The position numbers were made by a program, and so were the translations under genes. Positions 34,601 through 47,598 of a stretch of DNA of 64,000 nucleotides are shown piece by piece. Below the pieces are notes generated by a model. The model did no database searches, had not been told where the DNA came from, and saw nothing but the letters and a program-made list of their open reading frames with translations. The first letter of the stretch is position 1; each line of letters starts with the position of its first letter. Source of the stretch: Bolinopsis microptera (lineage: Eukaryota > Ctenophora > Tentaculata > Lobata > Bolinopsidae); the NCBI RefSeq assembly GCF_026151205.1, contig NC_087072.1:13492169-13556168 (forward strand), read 5' to 3'.

Positions 34601-37600
34601 TTGGTTAAGTTGCTATATCAGTGTTTATACCACACTTAAACAAATCACGCTAATCTTGGTTATGATGCTAATATCAGTGTTAATACCACCACTTAAACAA
34701 ATCCACGCTAATCGTGGTAGATGCTTATATCAGTGTTTAATACCACACTTAAAAAAATCCACAGCTAATTCTTGGTAAGATGGAATATCAGTGTTAATAC
34801 ACACACTTAAAACAAATCCACGCTAATCTTGGTAAGATGATAATATCGGTTAATACCACTTAAAACAAAATCACGCTAAAATCTTGGTAGATGCTAATAT
34901 CAGTGGTTAATTACCACACATAAACTAAAATTCCACGCTAATCTTGGTTAAGATGCTAATATCAGTGTTTATGACCACACTTAACAAATCCAGCTCTTTG
35001 TAAGATGGCTAAGATCAGTGTTAATACCACACTAAACAAATCCTACGCTTAATCTTGGTAAGATGCTAAATATTAGTGTTAATACAAACTTAAACAAATC
35101 CACGTAATCTTGTAAGATGCTAATATCCAGTGTTATACACTAACTTAAAAAATCCACGCTAATCTGGTAAGATGCTAATTATCAGTTTAATACCCACTTA
35201 CAATCACGCTAATCTTGGTAAGATGCTAATATCAGTGTTAATACACACTTAAACAAATCACGCTAATCTTGGTAAGATGCTATTATCAGTGTTAATACCA
35301 CACTAAAACATATCCACGCTAATTTGGTAAGATGTAATAATCAGTGTTAATACCACCACTTTAACAAATCCACGCTAATCTTGGTAAGATGCTAATATCC
35401 GTGTTTATACCACACTTAACAAATCCACGCTAATATTGGTTAAGATGCTAATATCGTGTTATACCACACTTAAACAAATCCGCTAATCTTGGTAGGTTGC
35501 TAATATCAGTGTTAATTACCACACGTAAACAAATCCACGCTATTCTTTGGAAAGATGTAATATCAGTTGTTAATACCCACCACTTATATCAAATCCACGC
35601 AAATCTTGTAAGATGCTAATTCAGTGTTTATACCACACTAAACAAATCCACGTTAATCTTTGGTAAGATGCTAATAGCTGTGTTAATACCACACTTAAAA
35701 CAACTCCACGCTAATCTTGTAAGATGCTAAATATCAGTGTTAATACAACACTTAATACAAATTCCACGCTAATCTTGGTAAGATGCTAATATCAGTGTAA
35801 TACCACACTTTAACAAATCCACGCTTCATCTTGGTAAATGTAATATCAGTGTTAACTACCACACTTAAACAATCACGGCTAATTCTTGGTAAGATGCTAA
35901 TCTCAGTGTTAATACCACACTTCTAAAACATATCCCACTGCTAATCTTGGGTAAGATGTAATATCAGTGTTTTTTTAATTTTAAAAAATACCACATTAAA
36001 CAAATCCACGCTTATCTTGGTAAGATGCTAAATTTCAGTGTTAATACCACATTAACATACCAAGCTAATCATTGGTAAGATGCTAATATCAGTGTTAATT
36101 ACCACCATTAAACAATCCCACGCTAATCTTGGTAAGATGCTAATATCAGGGTTAATACCACCTTAAACAAATCCACGCTAATCTTGGTAAGTTTTATTGC
36201 GGGGCTCATACGTTGGCGGTCATTTCGCAGTCACAGAGTATCTTCAATTTGCTAGTATCATTCATTCGTAGAATATTTCAATTAAATAACAATTATGTTC
36301 ATTTTGAACGTTCATTTTTGTGGTTTAAGATATTTTGAATGATCGATGTTTAAAAAAAGAGTATCATGATACTGTGTGATTAGTTTCAACATTAACAGGT
36401 ATGAAGACTATACATGGCCTGAAGATTTGGAGGAAAACTGGGCGGAAACTGGAGGACTGAGTTTTGGAAGTCACCTCCGCAAGCACTCATCAACTAATGA
36501 TTGAGGTAATAACGTAAAAGTTAATAAGTTGGGTAATAACTTAAAGTTAATAAGTTGAGGTAATAACGTTAGGTAATAAGTTGAGGTATAACGTTAAGTT
36601 AATAGTTGAGTAATAACGATAAAGTTAAATAGTTGTGGTAATATCTTAAAGTTAAATAAGTTGAGGTAATAACGTTAAGTTATAAGTTGAGGTAATAACC
36701 GTTAAGTTAATAAGTTGAGGTAATAACGTAAAAGTTAATAAGTTGAGGTAATAAGTTAAGTTTACGAAGTTGAGGTAATAACGGTAAGTTAATAAGTTAG
36801 GTAATAACGGTAAGTTAATAAGTTGAGGTATTAACGTTTAAGTTGATTAGTTGAGGTAATTAACGTAAAGTTAACTAAGTTGAGGTAATAAACGTTAAGT
36901 TAATAAGTTGAGGTAATAACGTTAAGTTATAAGTTGAGGTTATAACGTTAATTTAATAATTTGGTTTAAAAAAATAAAAAAGTGTTAGATTAGTTGAGTG
37001 ATTTTGCCGCGTAGTTTGGGATAAAGAACTGCTGTATGGATGGTTAAATCTTAACTAGTGGTATTAGTAGTGGTACTAAGTGGTATTAGTAGCTTCTTTT
37101 AATAAGTAACAAGATTATGTTGACTCACTATTAATAAGTCGGTTAATTAGTTTAATAATTTGTAATAATGTAGTCTGATTTAATAGCTGATTATCCATAT
37201 TGAATAAGTGGTTATTAGTTTAATAATTAACCACATGTAGTCTGAATTAATAGCTGATTACTCTGCTCTGTTTGTTCCTATTCCCTCACTAATTAAGATC
37301 GTACCGTACATTTTTACATCAACTTTTACATATTTTCCTCTGTACGGACCAAGATTACACTATTATCAAAAAACTAAATGGTTCACAATAAAGAGGTTGA
37401 CAAATTAAACCAATTTTTATTTAAGTTTGGTTTTTAAAGTAGTGACGTTACAAATGTATCCCATAGGTTTATCTTATTTTGATTTAAAACTATCTTTATA
37501 AATTTAAAACATTAAGCCATGTCCCAAAAGTAAACATGCTGATCACTTAGTACTGTGTTATACGTTCTTCTCACGATCCTAAAGGAATTCCTCGTGCATC

Positions 37601-40600
37601 ACTGTTCCATCACTGAATAGATTAGTACATAAACTGGATCCTCTTGAAAACTCTTAATTCGGATCAAACCAAACCAAAAAAAAGAAATTCTCAAAGATTG
37701 TATTGTAAGATAATTAAAATAACTTATTTCAAATGCCTTCTAATTCTTTAACGTAGATGAAGTGTTAAGACATACAGTGTTTAGTAGGGGTAACAGTTCA
37801 ATAGTGTTAAAACACAGTGTTAGTAGATGTTAACAACAGTGTTAGTAGTGTTAACAAACACTAGTAGTGTTAACAAATACTCAATTAAATACGCTCCTGA
37901 GATCATCTGCGGCTGCAATAAACTTGCCCGTCAGTAGACCAATTCTAGTTAAACACCACCTCAATAATGTTACCTGTAAATCAGTTTAAAATAATTCTGA
38001 CGATCACGTGTGTTGCATGACATCACGTGTGTGTGTCATGACATCTCGTGTGTTGTCATGACGATCACGGGTGTTGTCATGACGGTCGTCCACTGTGTGT
38101 TGTCATGAATCAGTGTGTTGTCATGACATCACGTGTGTTGTTATGGACATCACGTGTGTTGTTATTGACGATCACGGGGTTGTGATGACATCACGTGTGT
38201 TGTCCATGACATCCGTGTGTTTGTCATGACGATGACAGTGTGTTTTCATGACATCACGTGTGTTGTTATGGGAATCACGTGGTTGTTGTGATCACGTGTG
38301 TTGTTATGGACATCCGTGATGACTGCTTCTGCTAACAATCTGTTTAAGCAGTGTGAAGTGAGAAGGAGGAAACAGGACTCCACTGACTGCGATACTACTA
38401 GGACTGTTGGTTCAGGGTGTTTGTTCAGGGTATATCTGAGGGAGAAGGGTTGGTTTAAGATCGTACCTACTTGGGGGCCGGGGGGGGGTTTAAATTTTTA
38501 ATTATTTGTCACGGGTGTAATTGAGTGTTAAGAACTTACCACACTTGGAACTGGATGATCCTGCCCTGGACAGGCGGTCCACTTCTCCATTGTGGAGCTG
38601 GACGCGTAGTGTCCGCTGGCATATGGAGCACGTGAGGGCATCTAGCAGGAAGTGACCAGGTTACAGCCTAGAGGGAGGGTTATTAGGGGGTTACCAGGTT
38701 CACAGCCTGGGGGAGGGATTATTAGGGGGTGACCAGGTTCACAGCCTGGAGGGAGGATTATTAGGGGGGGGTTACCAGTTCACAGTCTGGAGGGAGGGGT
38801 ATTAGGGGGGTACCAGTTCACAGTTGGGGGAGGGGTTTATTTAGGGAGGTTTCCAAGGTTCACAGCCTGGAGGGAGGGATTATTAGGGGGATACCAGGTT
38901 CACAGTCCTGGAGGAGGGATTAATAGGGGGGTTTATAAAAAAACCTGGTTCCAGTCTGGAGGGAGGGATTATTAGGGGGTTTACAGGTTCACAGCCTGGA
39001 GGGAGGGATTATTGGGGGGGGGGGTGGTTACCAGGTTCCACAGCCTGGGGGAGGGATTATTAGGGGGGTAACCAGGTTCACAGTCTGGAGGGAGGGCTTA
39101 TTAGGGAGGTTACCAGGTCACAGCCTGGAGGGAGGGATTATTAGGGAGGTTGCCAGGATCACAGCTGGAGGAGGGATTATTAGGAGGTTACAGGTACAAG
39201 CCTGGAGGGAGGGATTATTAGGGGGGGGGGGGTTACCAGGTTCACTCAGCCTGGAGGGAGGGATTATTAGGGGGTGTACCAGGTTCACATGCCTGGGGGG
39301 GAGGGATATGAGGGAGGTAACCAGGTTCACCGTCTGGAGGGAGGGGATTATTAGGGGGGGTTACAGGTTAACAGCATGAGGGAGGGATTATTAGGGGGGG
39401 GGGGGGGTTACAGGTTACACAGCATGGATGGAGGGATTATTAGGAGGTTACCAGGGTTCACAGGCTGGAGGGAGGGATTATTAGGGGGTTTACCAGGTTC
39501 ACAGTCTGGCTGGGTGGGAATTGGGCGGGGGGGGATACCAGGTTACACAGCCTGGAGGGAGGATTATTAGGGGGGTAACCAGGTTCACAGCCTGGGGGAG
39601 GGATTATTAGGGGGTTACAGGTTCACAGTTTGGAGGAGGGATTAGTAGGGGGGGGGGTTACCATGTTTCACAGCCTGGGAGGGAGGGATTATTAGGGGGT
39701 TACCAGGGTTCACGCCCTGGAGGGAGGGATTTTTAGGGGGGTTACCAGGTACACAGCCTGGAGGGGAGGGATTATTAGGGGGGTTACCAGGTTCACAGCC
39801 TGGAGGGAGGGATTTTAGGGAGGGTTACCAGGTTCCCAGTTGGAGGGAGGGAATATTAGGAGGTTACCAGGTTCACATCCAGGAGGGAGGGATTATTGTG
39901 AGAGGGGGGGCTTACCCAGGTTCACAGTTGCGGCACTAGGAGGGGGGAATTATTAGGGGGGTGGCGGGGGTTACCAGGTTCCAGCCTGTAGGGAGGGATT
40001 ATATATTGGGAGGTTACCAGTTCACAGGCCTGGAGGGAGGGATTATTAGGGGGGGGGGTTACCGGTTCACGCTGGGAGGGAGGGATTACTTAGGGGGTTA
40101 CCAGGTTCACAGCCTGGAGGGGAGGGATTATTAGGGGGGTTCCCAGAAACGGTGGTAATCTTTTTTAAAATATGAGAAAGCTGACCTTTGAGCAGTAGAT
40201 GAGAGGGAAGAGTAAGATATGATCGAGATACGTATCCAGGATAAGAGATATGAGCTGTTCAGTGACGCTGACCGAGCAGTACTGAGCAGTGTGCTCTATG
40301 TAGAGGGAAACTAGTCTCTCCCACTTCGTGCACACTGACTGGATACTTGTCTGAAGGGGAGAGGAGGGGTTAGAGGAGAATTACACCTCTCATTTCATAT
40401 AACCTCCCATCTCCCTATAATATTTGGTCCAATTTAAAACCATAATTGCTACACCTACTGATATTATGCTGATGCATATTCCGGGATCCAGAATTTAACA
40501 AAGGAATTCTGTCGTAATATTATGTAATATAACATGCAGTCGCCATCTTACTACGGATCTTATTAAGTATAACGAATCGAATGGTGTTAAAATCAGGTGG

Positions 40601-43600
40601 ATTCATAACACTCATAACTAATTGACAAAACACTTACTAAATTCTTATCAGCTTTTACAATCGACCTTATCAGTAAATTTAGCTTATCAAACGCATTTTA
40701 AGATCAGTTTTTATTTCGATTGTTGCATTTTCATTTGTGAGTCAGTATATATAACCACCCATAAATTTAGTGCAACTTTCTTTCAGAATTTAAGTTTAAG
40801 TTATACTCCGAAATAGACAAATTTCCGAGTCGTTATTTTAAAATTATTATGTTTAGATTAAAGAATTGTATGTAACGGTAAACCAGTGGAGAGTATCCAT
40901 CGCTAAGCTTAAATTATCGACTGGAAAAGTGGAAGCAGAAACGTTGAAAAAAGATCTGGACGAGTGGGAAGTGACAGATAAGATAATCGCTTGTGGTTTT
41001 GATACAACATCTTCCAACACAAGAATACGCAACAGTAGCTGCGTCCTTCTCCAACAACTTCTCTCCCGTCAACAATTTGGCTAGCCGGGGGTGATGCAAC
41101 GTCAATTAATGTCAATTAATGTCAATTAATGTCAATTAATGTCAATTAATGTCAATGTCAGTTTTGCAAAATTTTGGAATACTGACATTAATTGACACGA
41201 TATTTTTCGACCAGAGATTATGTAGTTCTACCATATTTTTAGCACTTTAGAACGTTTATATCATCAATTTATTCACTACTATCACATATGGAAATGTGAA
41301 ATGTGAAAAAATTCAGATCATTAAACAATAAAACTAAAATAATACGGTTTTCCGAAATTTAATTTTCTTAATGGGCGTGGCCATCCAAGGGCGTGGTTCT
41401 CAACATCATCAGAACTTAAAACCCACATTAAACGAAATTCCTTCATGACATTTATATTTGAATAACGAATCTTAAACAGCTAACATTACTCCTTCATACT
41501 AAAAAAGCCGATTCTAGATATTTTACCTGTATAAGAAACCAATAAAATATGGGCGTGGCCAGTGGGGACCGAAGATGGAAGAGTTGGAAGCTGAAATTTT
41601 TTTTGGTGGTCTTTGAACCTAAGGATCAACAGATAAGAACATACTCATAATTATTCAAGGACATTTTGTTTTTTTGAACCGGTCTAACTTACATAGACGT
41701 AAATATCTTGAATATTTATCGAATAATGATAATCTCAAATTTCAAGACGAATTAATGTCAATTAATGTCAATTAATGTCAATTAATGTCAATTAATGTCA
41801 ATTAATGTCAATTAATGTCAATGTCAGTTTGGGGTTTTTATGGAATACTGACATTAATTGACGTTACATCACCCCCGGCTAGCCTGCCGTCACCACATCA
41901 TGGAGCTTGTGATTGGATTCCAGCTATTCACCATTCGGGGACACCAAAGCTTCTGATGTGACCCTCTTCAAGTCGCTCTCTACAACTCTACAAACGAGTT
42001 CTTCGCAAATACCACGACCCGAACAGCAGAAGCCGTCAATCTATTCCAGAGATCCTGAAGACTGAGAAGATATCTAGCAGAACCTGGTTCCAGAAACGAC
42101 CAATCGCGGAATTACAGATCCTGTATACAGATCCTGTATACAGATCCTGTATACAGATCCTGTATACAGATCCTGTATACAGATCCTGTATGCAGCCAAG
42201 TTCGACAAACTGCATGCAGTTAGCTTCTGTTAAAACATCCCATGATCTTGAGCTTTTCGTCTTCATCAAGTGTCGACTGTAGGCACAGCACGTGAAGGAC
42301 TTGCCCAGAGGGGACTTCCAGGAATACCTTGAACTGGCGAAGATAATCATTGGAGGTACCATCAAGAAAAAAAAGGGATACACCTACCACATTCAACGAC
42401 CAGGAGCAGACCACCACGCTCGCTGGATGAGTAAGGCGATCTACATCCTGAAGATGTCCCTCCTTCACCATCAGCTTGGACTTCACTGGAGGACGAAAAA
42501 TAAGATTCACCAAATGGCTTTGTTTGCCTGGTTCGTCCACCTCGAAGCCTGGTTCACCTCTGGATTCCTTTTCTCGGCTGCAATTAACGATATAAAGCTC
42601 TTCAACCTTCCAACCGTATCCAGCAGTTCCGGGTGGTCAACAAGCAGGTATCCAGTTCTTCAGTGACTGTGATAAACAGACATACCTGGTATCTAACGGA
42701 AGACCTAATACCTTTGGCTTTATTCGACGAATCCATCCCATTGAAGACAAGGAACAGCCTCGCTACCAAAATCAGCATGCTGCCATCAGTCGAGGTGGCC
42801 ACTACAGGAGCGGGTGACAGAAAAGAAGATCTGGAACATGCGGGCTAAGTCCAGGGGGACTTGTAGACCTCTTCCTCCCGAAAACGGATCTACCCATCCC
42901 TCCCCTTACCTCTAGACCGAGGATTAAAGTGCAGATCGCCATGCTACCACCTCCCCCTTCTTCTTATAATCCCAACATCAGAGTGACTATCCCACGACAA
43001 CCTCCCACAAAGAAGACCACGTATCAGAAGATTGAAGTTACTATCCCTCGACGAGCACTTCCACCGAAGAAACCATCTCCTCTATTCTCGCACCAGACCC
43101 TCAACACTTGGCTCCTGATGATCTGGAGTTCTCCCCCTCACCCGAGACTTAAAGAATATCAACCTCTCTCCCCTACGGGATGCACCCCTACACATTTGGT
43201 CAACCCCGGCTGGAGTTAAGATCAGAGAATCGATTAAGGAGGCACGAGGAGAATTCCTGACATCCCTTTACACGGCGGTAACAAGTGCTGAAACAACCGT
43301 TGCAGCAACGATCCTGATAGAGAAGATAGACCAGTGGATACTCTCTCTCCGGACCTTTACTCGTCAGAACCGAAGTGTAACCATCAAATATCGGAGAGCA
43401 GCAGATCTTATGATCAAGCATAGATCTACAAATTTAAGTTCAGATTAGCTCTGAAAGTATGGTAAATCTCCCTCCATGGAGACATTGGTAGCTGTTCGCA
43501 CAGCTTTGAAAGAACTGTATGTTCTGAAGAACATTTGCGATGTGTAAAATTAAGTAGGAACTGTTTTGGATTTATGTGTTGATCATTTTAGTTATCCTTT

Positions 43601-46600
43601 AATTTAAAGTTCAATTTAAATGTCTGGGAATATGGGATCGGATCACATTATCATGTATTTACCTAGGCGCTAGCTTTAATTAGGTGCACTCTATGATACG
43701 ACCAACCTTGTAATTATGTAATCACCTAATTACGCTCTACCTGGAGCATGGTGCCTGGGCTATTGAGATATGAGCCGAAACACAAGGAAAGATCACGTAT
43801 TTTTGGATAAGTTGCAGCATGATCTGATCACATCTTTACGCTATTTCAAGTGTACCATTAACTATAGTACACCATCTTAGTATATATATCAAACACACAC
43901 ATTGAATCACATGATCGTATTTTTATTCATAATTGTGATCAAGACTAATGAATTGTACCAGATTTGATTTATTTCACATAAATTTGTGTGTCTACCTTGT
44001 TTAAGTGATATCTATCTAATTTTGAAAAGAATTCTATTAAAAATTCGAGTGGAATGAGAGACTGTTTGATGCGTCACTCCGTAACAGTCACTCCGTAACA
44101 ATCCCCAAAATTTTTGAAGCCTCAAATTTTTTATTCCTTAGGCAATACACACTTTTTCTTGATTAATTATTGAAGGAAAATGTCTGAAAAGTGCCTGGAA
44201 GCCGTCAAAATGCAACTTTCAAGAATATCTGAGATAAAAATTAGGTCAGAATATGGGTGTACTAAAATCTGAAAATTTATCTACTTATCTAGTCACTCCG
44301 TAACGAAATTTCGACTTTTAATTACTCAAAAACGGATTGATTTCTCACTATTTTCTTTGGCAGATATGTAAATCGTAGGTTTGAAAAGCCTTAGAAACAT
44401 AATTTAACCAATAATGAACCTGTTTTCTTGGACATTTTTCGGAAAAAATGGGTAAAATTGTCACACCGTAACATTCTATAGTTTTGAAATATGCCCAATA
44501 TCGGTTCGTCTACACAATTAATACAATTACCTGACGGCTGACAAATTTGACATTTCAGGAGTCGACACTGTCAGAGCCATCGAAGAACACTGCAAGGAAC
44601 TCGGAATCGACATTGCGGGACTAAAGTGCTGCGGCTGTGACGGAACGGGTACAAACACAGGAAGACATTCTGGAGTTATCGTCCTCTTCGAGAAAAATCT
44701 GGGGAGGGAACTGCAGAGAAGCGTTTGTTCCTTACACAGAATCGAACTACCGTTCCGGCACTTCTCTCGATGGTGTCACGTCCGGACCTAATTCCTTCTC
44801 CGGCCCCATCGGGAAGCTTGCCGCTGGACCGGTCCACCAGATGGGGTTTGTCCCACTCAGAGCCGACCACATTGTCCCTCTTCCTGACGGTGTTGTCAAG
44901 AAACTGAGTTGGGACCAGAAGGTGCTCTAACGCCACGTTCTGGCTATTCAAACCGGTAGGTGTCTCTTAAGTGTTTCTAAACTAATTCATTGATAGGAGC
45001 TGCTTGTTCAAGCTCTTTCGAAAACTCTTTCTTGCTAAGCCTGCTCTGGTTCCATTGCTGTTAAATACTGACTCATAGGATTGAAATTTCTAAATCGCTG
45101 TTTCCGAAGGATCCCTACCCCCTAAGCTGGCGAAGACAGAAATTGGTCCACTCTGCCACGCCAGATAGCTGACGACGATTAACACATGTTTATTGAAAGC
45201 TTCTACAAGTTAAACTATCGTATCTCTTATATGTTTCTAACCCAACTCCACTCAGCAGGATACTGAGACTGTTCATGTCTGCTGGAGTTCCGTCAAATGT
45301 TATGCCTAAGCAAAGGAAATTAGCAGGATATGTTGTAAATGTCTACTTTCCGATGCACATGTTTATTAAGTATTATGATTCTATTTAGTACAGTCAAATA
45401 CGTAGGCGTGGGATGAGAATGACCTAGATCCGATAAGCTGGGGATGCAGATGGAAGATGAACAATTGGGCGCATGTACCAGTGACCACTCTTAGTACAGC
45501 TCCGAAAAAGCTTCTTCAAAACATCAGTTGCAACTGTTTAAAGTCAGGTTGTGGCAATGCTTGTTCATGCAGAAAAGCAGAAATACATTGTGGATCAACC
45601 TGCCTCAAATGTCAGGACAATTGCACCAATGTGCCAGCTGAGGACTCATAAGTAAGACTCTTATCTAGTATATATGGTTATATAAAGTACTGCTTCGATT
45701 TCCCGATTAATTTAATGAAAAGTTGTTAATTATTCGTGTTATGTAATTTTAAAATATTTTGATCGAAAATAATTTTTGAATATTTGTTAAATAATTGATT
45801 AACTAATTAATTAATTATCTAATCCAAAGGTTGTCACATAAAAAGTTGTCCTCTTTTATGTTTTGAACACATTGGTTCAATCTAGAACCTTCTACGACAT
45901 TCAGAAGTCGTTTTATTAGCGGAGATTCAATGTGGTAAAAAGTGGTAAATAGTGGTTATTATTTACAAATTTCGTTAAGTCCAAAATATTGAAAGTGAAA
46001 ATTTTCAAAAGTTTTATAAAAATTAGTTCATTGTAATGTAATTGTGAACATTTTGTATCAAAATATTTTTTTGAAATATTTGAACATTTACTAATTAATT
46101 AATGAAATAATTTATTTTTGAAAAAGTTGTTGAAGAAAAAGTTGTTCTTCTTTGTTTTCTAAACACACTGCTTTAAATTAGAATCTTCTAGGATATTCAG
46201 AACGTGACTTATTTGCGGAAAACCAAAGTGGTAAAAAGGTGGTAAAAAAGTGGTAATTGTGGATTTTCCTAAAGTCAGAAATTTTGGGAACTCTCTGGAA
46301 TAATTCCTGTGACCTGTCCCGACCATTTCCCGTTAAAATCGCTTTGTTGCGAATTTTTCCCGACAAAGGCTTAAATTATGACGTATTTGAGTGTACTAAT
46401 TGTGTATGGTTCCGCTAATTTATTTAAGGAGATAAGTTTTATTAAGGAGGTTATTAAGAGTGAGCCTGAAAGGGATATTATTTTAATTGTGTTCAAGTCA
46501 ACAGTTATTTTGCGCATCCACATAATATTTTAATAGCAATGTTAGGGGATTAGATATAAGAATAACGTATTAAGTAGAAAGGCTGTAGATTTGATTTTAG

Positions 46601-47564
46601 TTGATGAAGTGTGCATACGGAGTTAGATTATTAGAAAATTAAGACAACAATATAAATAAAACAATAATTGTAAATTAATGCGTGTGAAAATTATATTGAC
46701 GCTTGTAGATGGACTCTAATAAATGGGTTTGATATATTATTTAGAATCCTTAACTAGCGAAAGCGTGAAGTTTTACCCTAAGTAGTTTGATAACGAAATT
46801 TATTATTTAAATTCGTAAAGCTCAGTAAATATATTAATCGCCAATGGCTACAGCTACTTTCTTCCTCAGAATGTCAATAACTAAATATTAGATAATTGGC
46901 ATCTTTGTCGGGGGTCGATATTCGAAGCAATGACCCTGGATAAATCTAACCAAATTTATAACCATGACAACTGCTAATGGCTTAAACTGTAAGATAGGGA
47001 TTTTATAACAATCTTTAAAGTTTTAGTATCCATCTCAAGCTGTGGAAATGTTTCTAATGAATTGATTTAAACAGACAGTCAAACCAGAGTTAAAACTACA
47101 AAGGGGGGGGGGGGGGGGGGGGCCAATGGCATAAAATGGCATAAAATGGCATAAAATGGCATAAAATGGAGACTTTTTCTATGGAGAAAATGGAAAAACC
47201 CATGAGTAATTCTCCATTTTCTCCATGAATTTTGTCTTCGAAATTTCATCTTTAACACCATTTAACACCTAAATTGGACATCTTAACATGTTTATTTATG
47301 CTTACTAGGGGCGTAACAAGCTTATGAAAGCTCATAGTAGGCTACTAGATGCTTATACTAGGTTAGCACACTTCAGGCAAACTCATAATTACTCAAGCCT
47401 AGTGTAACGTTATTTCTACAGGCTACAGCAGGAGTCAGTAATAGGGGAGAGTAATAGGCACTGAGAAGTGAGACCTACATCCTCGAAAGTCGAAACAAGC
47501 TCGCACTGCAAAGGGGAGGCCTGCCTTCCGAGATCGCATTACCAGGGGGAAGCCTCGAGTCCAA

Positions 47565-47598
<34 letters not shown>

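Larger units (their letters stand above)
40866..42848 (+). pseudogene. Broken transposase-like gene of an orphan family, interrupted by a MITE
   Basis: Pieces in different plus-strand frames belong together. 40866-41080 contains TDKIIACGFDTTSSNTR and VLLQQLLSRQQ. After the MITE come WLACRHHIMELVIGFQLFT and DVTLFKSL (41879-42000). 42292-42666 has LPRGDFQEYLELAKIIIGG and RPGADHHARWMSKAIYILKM. About 42700-42846 has PLALFDESIPLKTRNSLATK. Proteins with this set of motifs (DTTxSNTG, LACRHHxxEL, PGAxHxARWM) recur in transposon-rich invertebrates such as Hydra. I recognise the family but not a formal name. Several frameshifts mean it is dead. It lies in intron 11 of the RIF1-like gene, on the opposite strand. 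Confidence 0.7.

Noticed and set aside
36397-36500. Plus-strand exon YEDYTWPEDLEENWAETGG
   Set aside because: Open and with an AG acceptor, but it ends in a stop before the donor. The minus-strand reading matches the expected RIF1 segment.
39118-39570. ORFs on both strands in the G-rich array
   Set aside because: Repeat by-products with no protein-like composition beyond the repeat.
42220-42540. 106-codon minus-strand ORF opposite the transposase relic
   Set aside because: The plus strand carries recognisable family motifs (PGADHHARWM), so this is a shadow frame.
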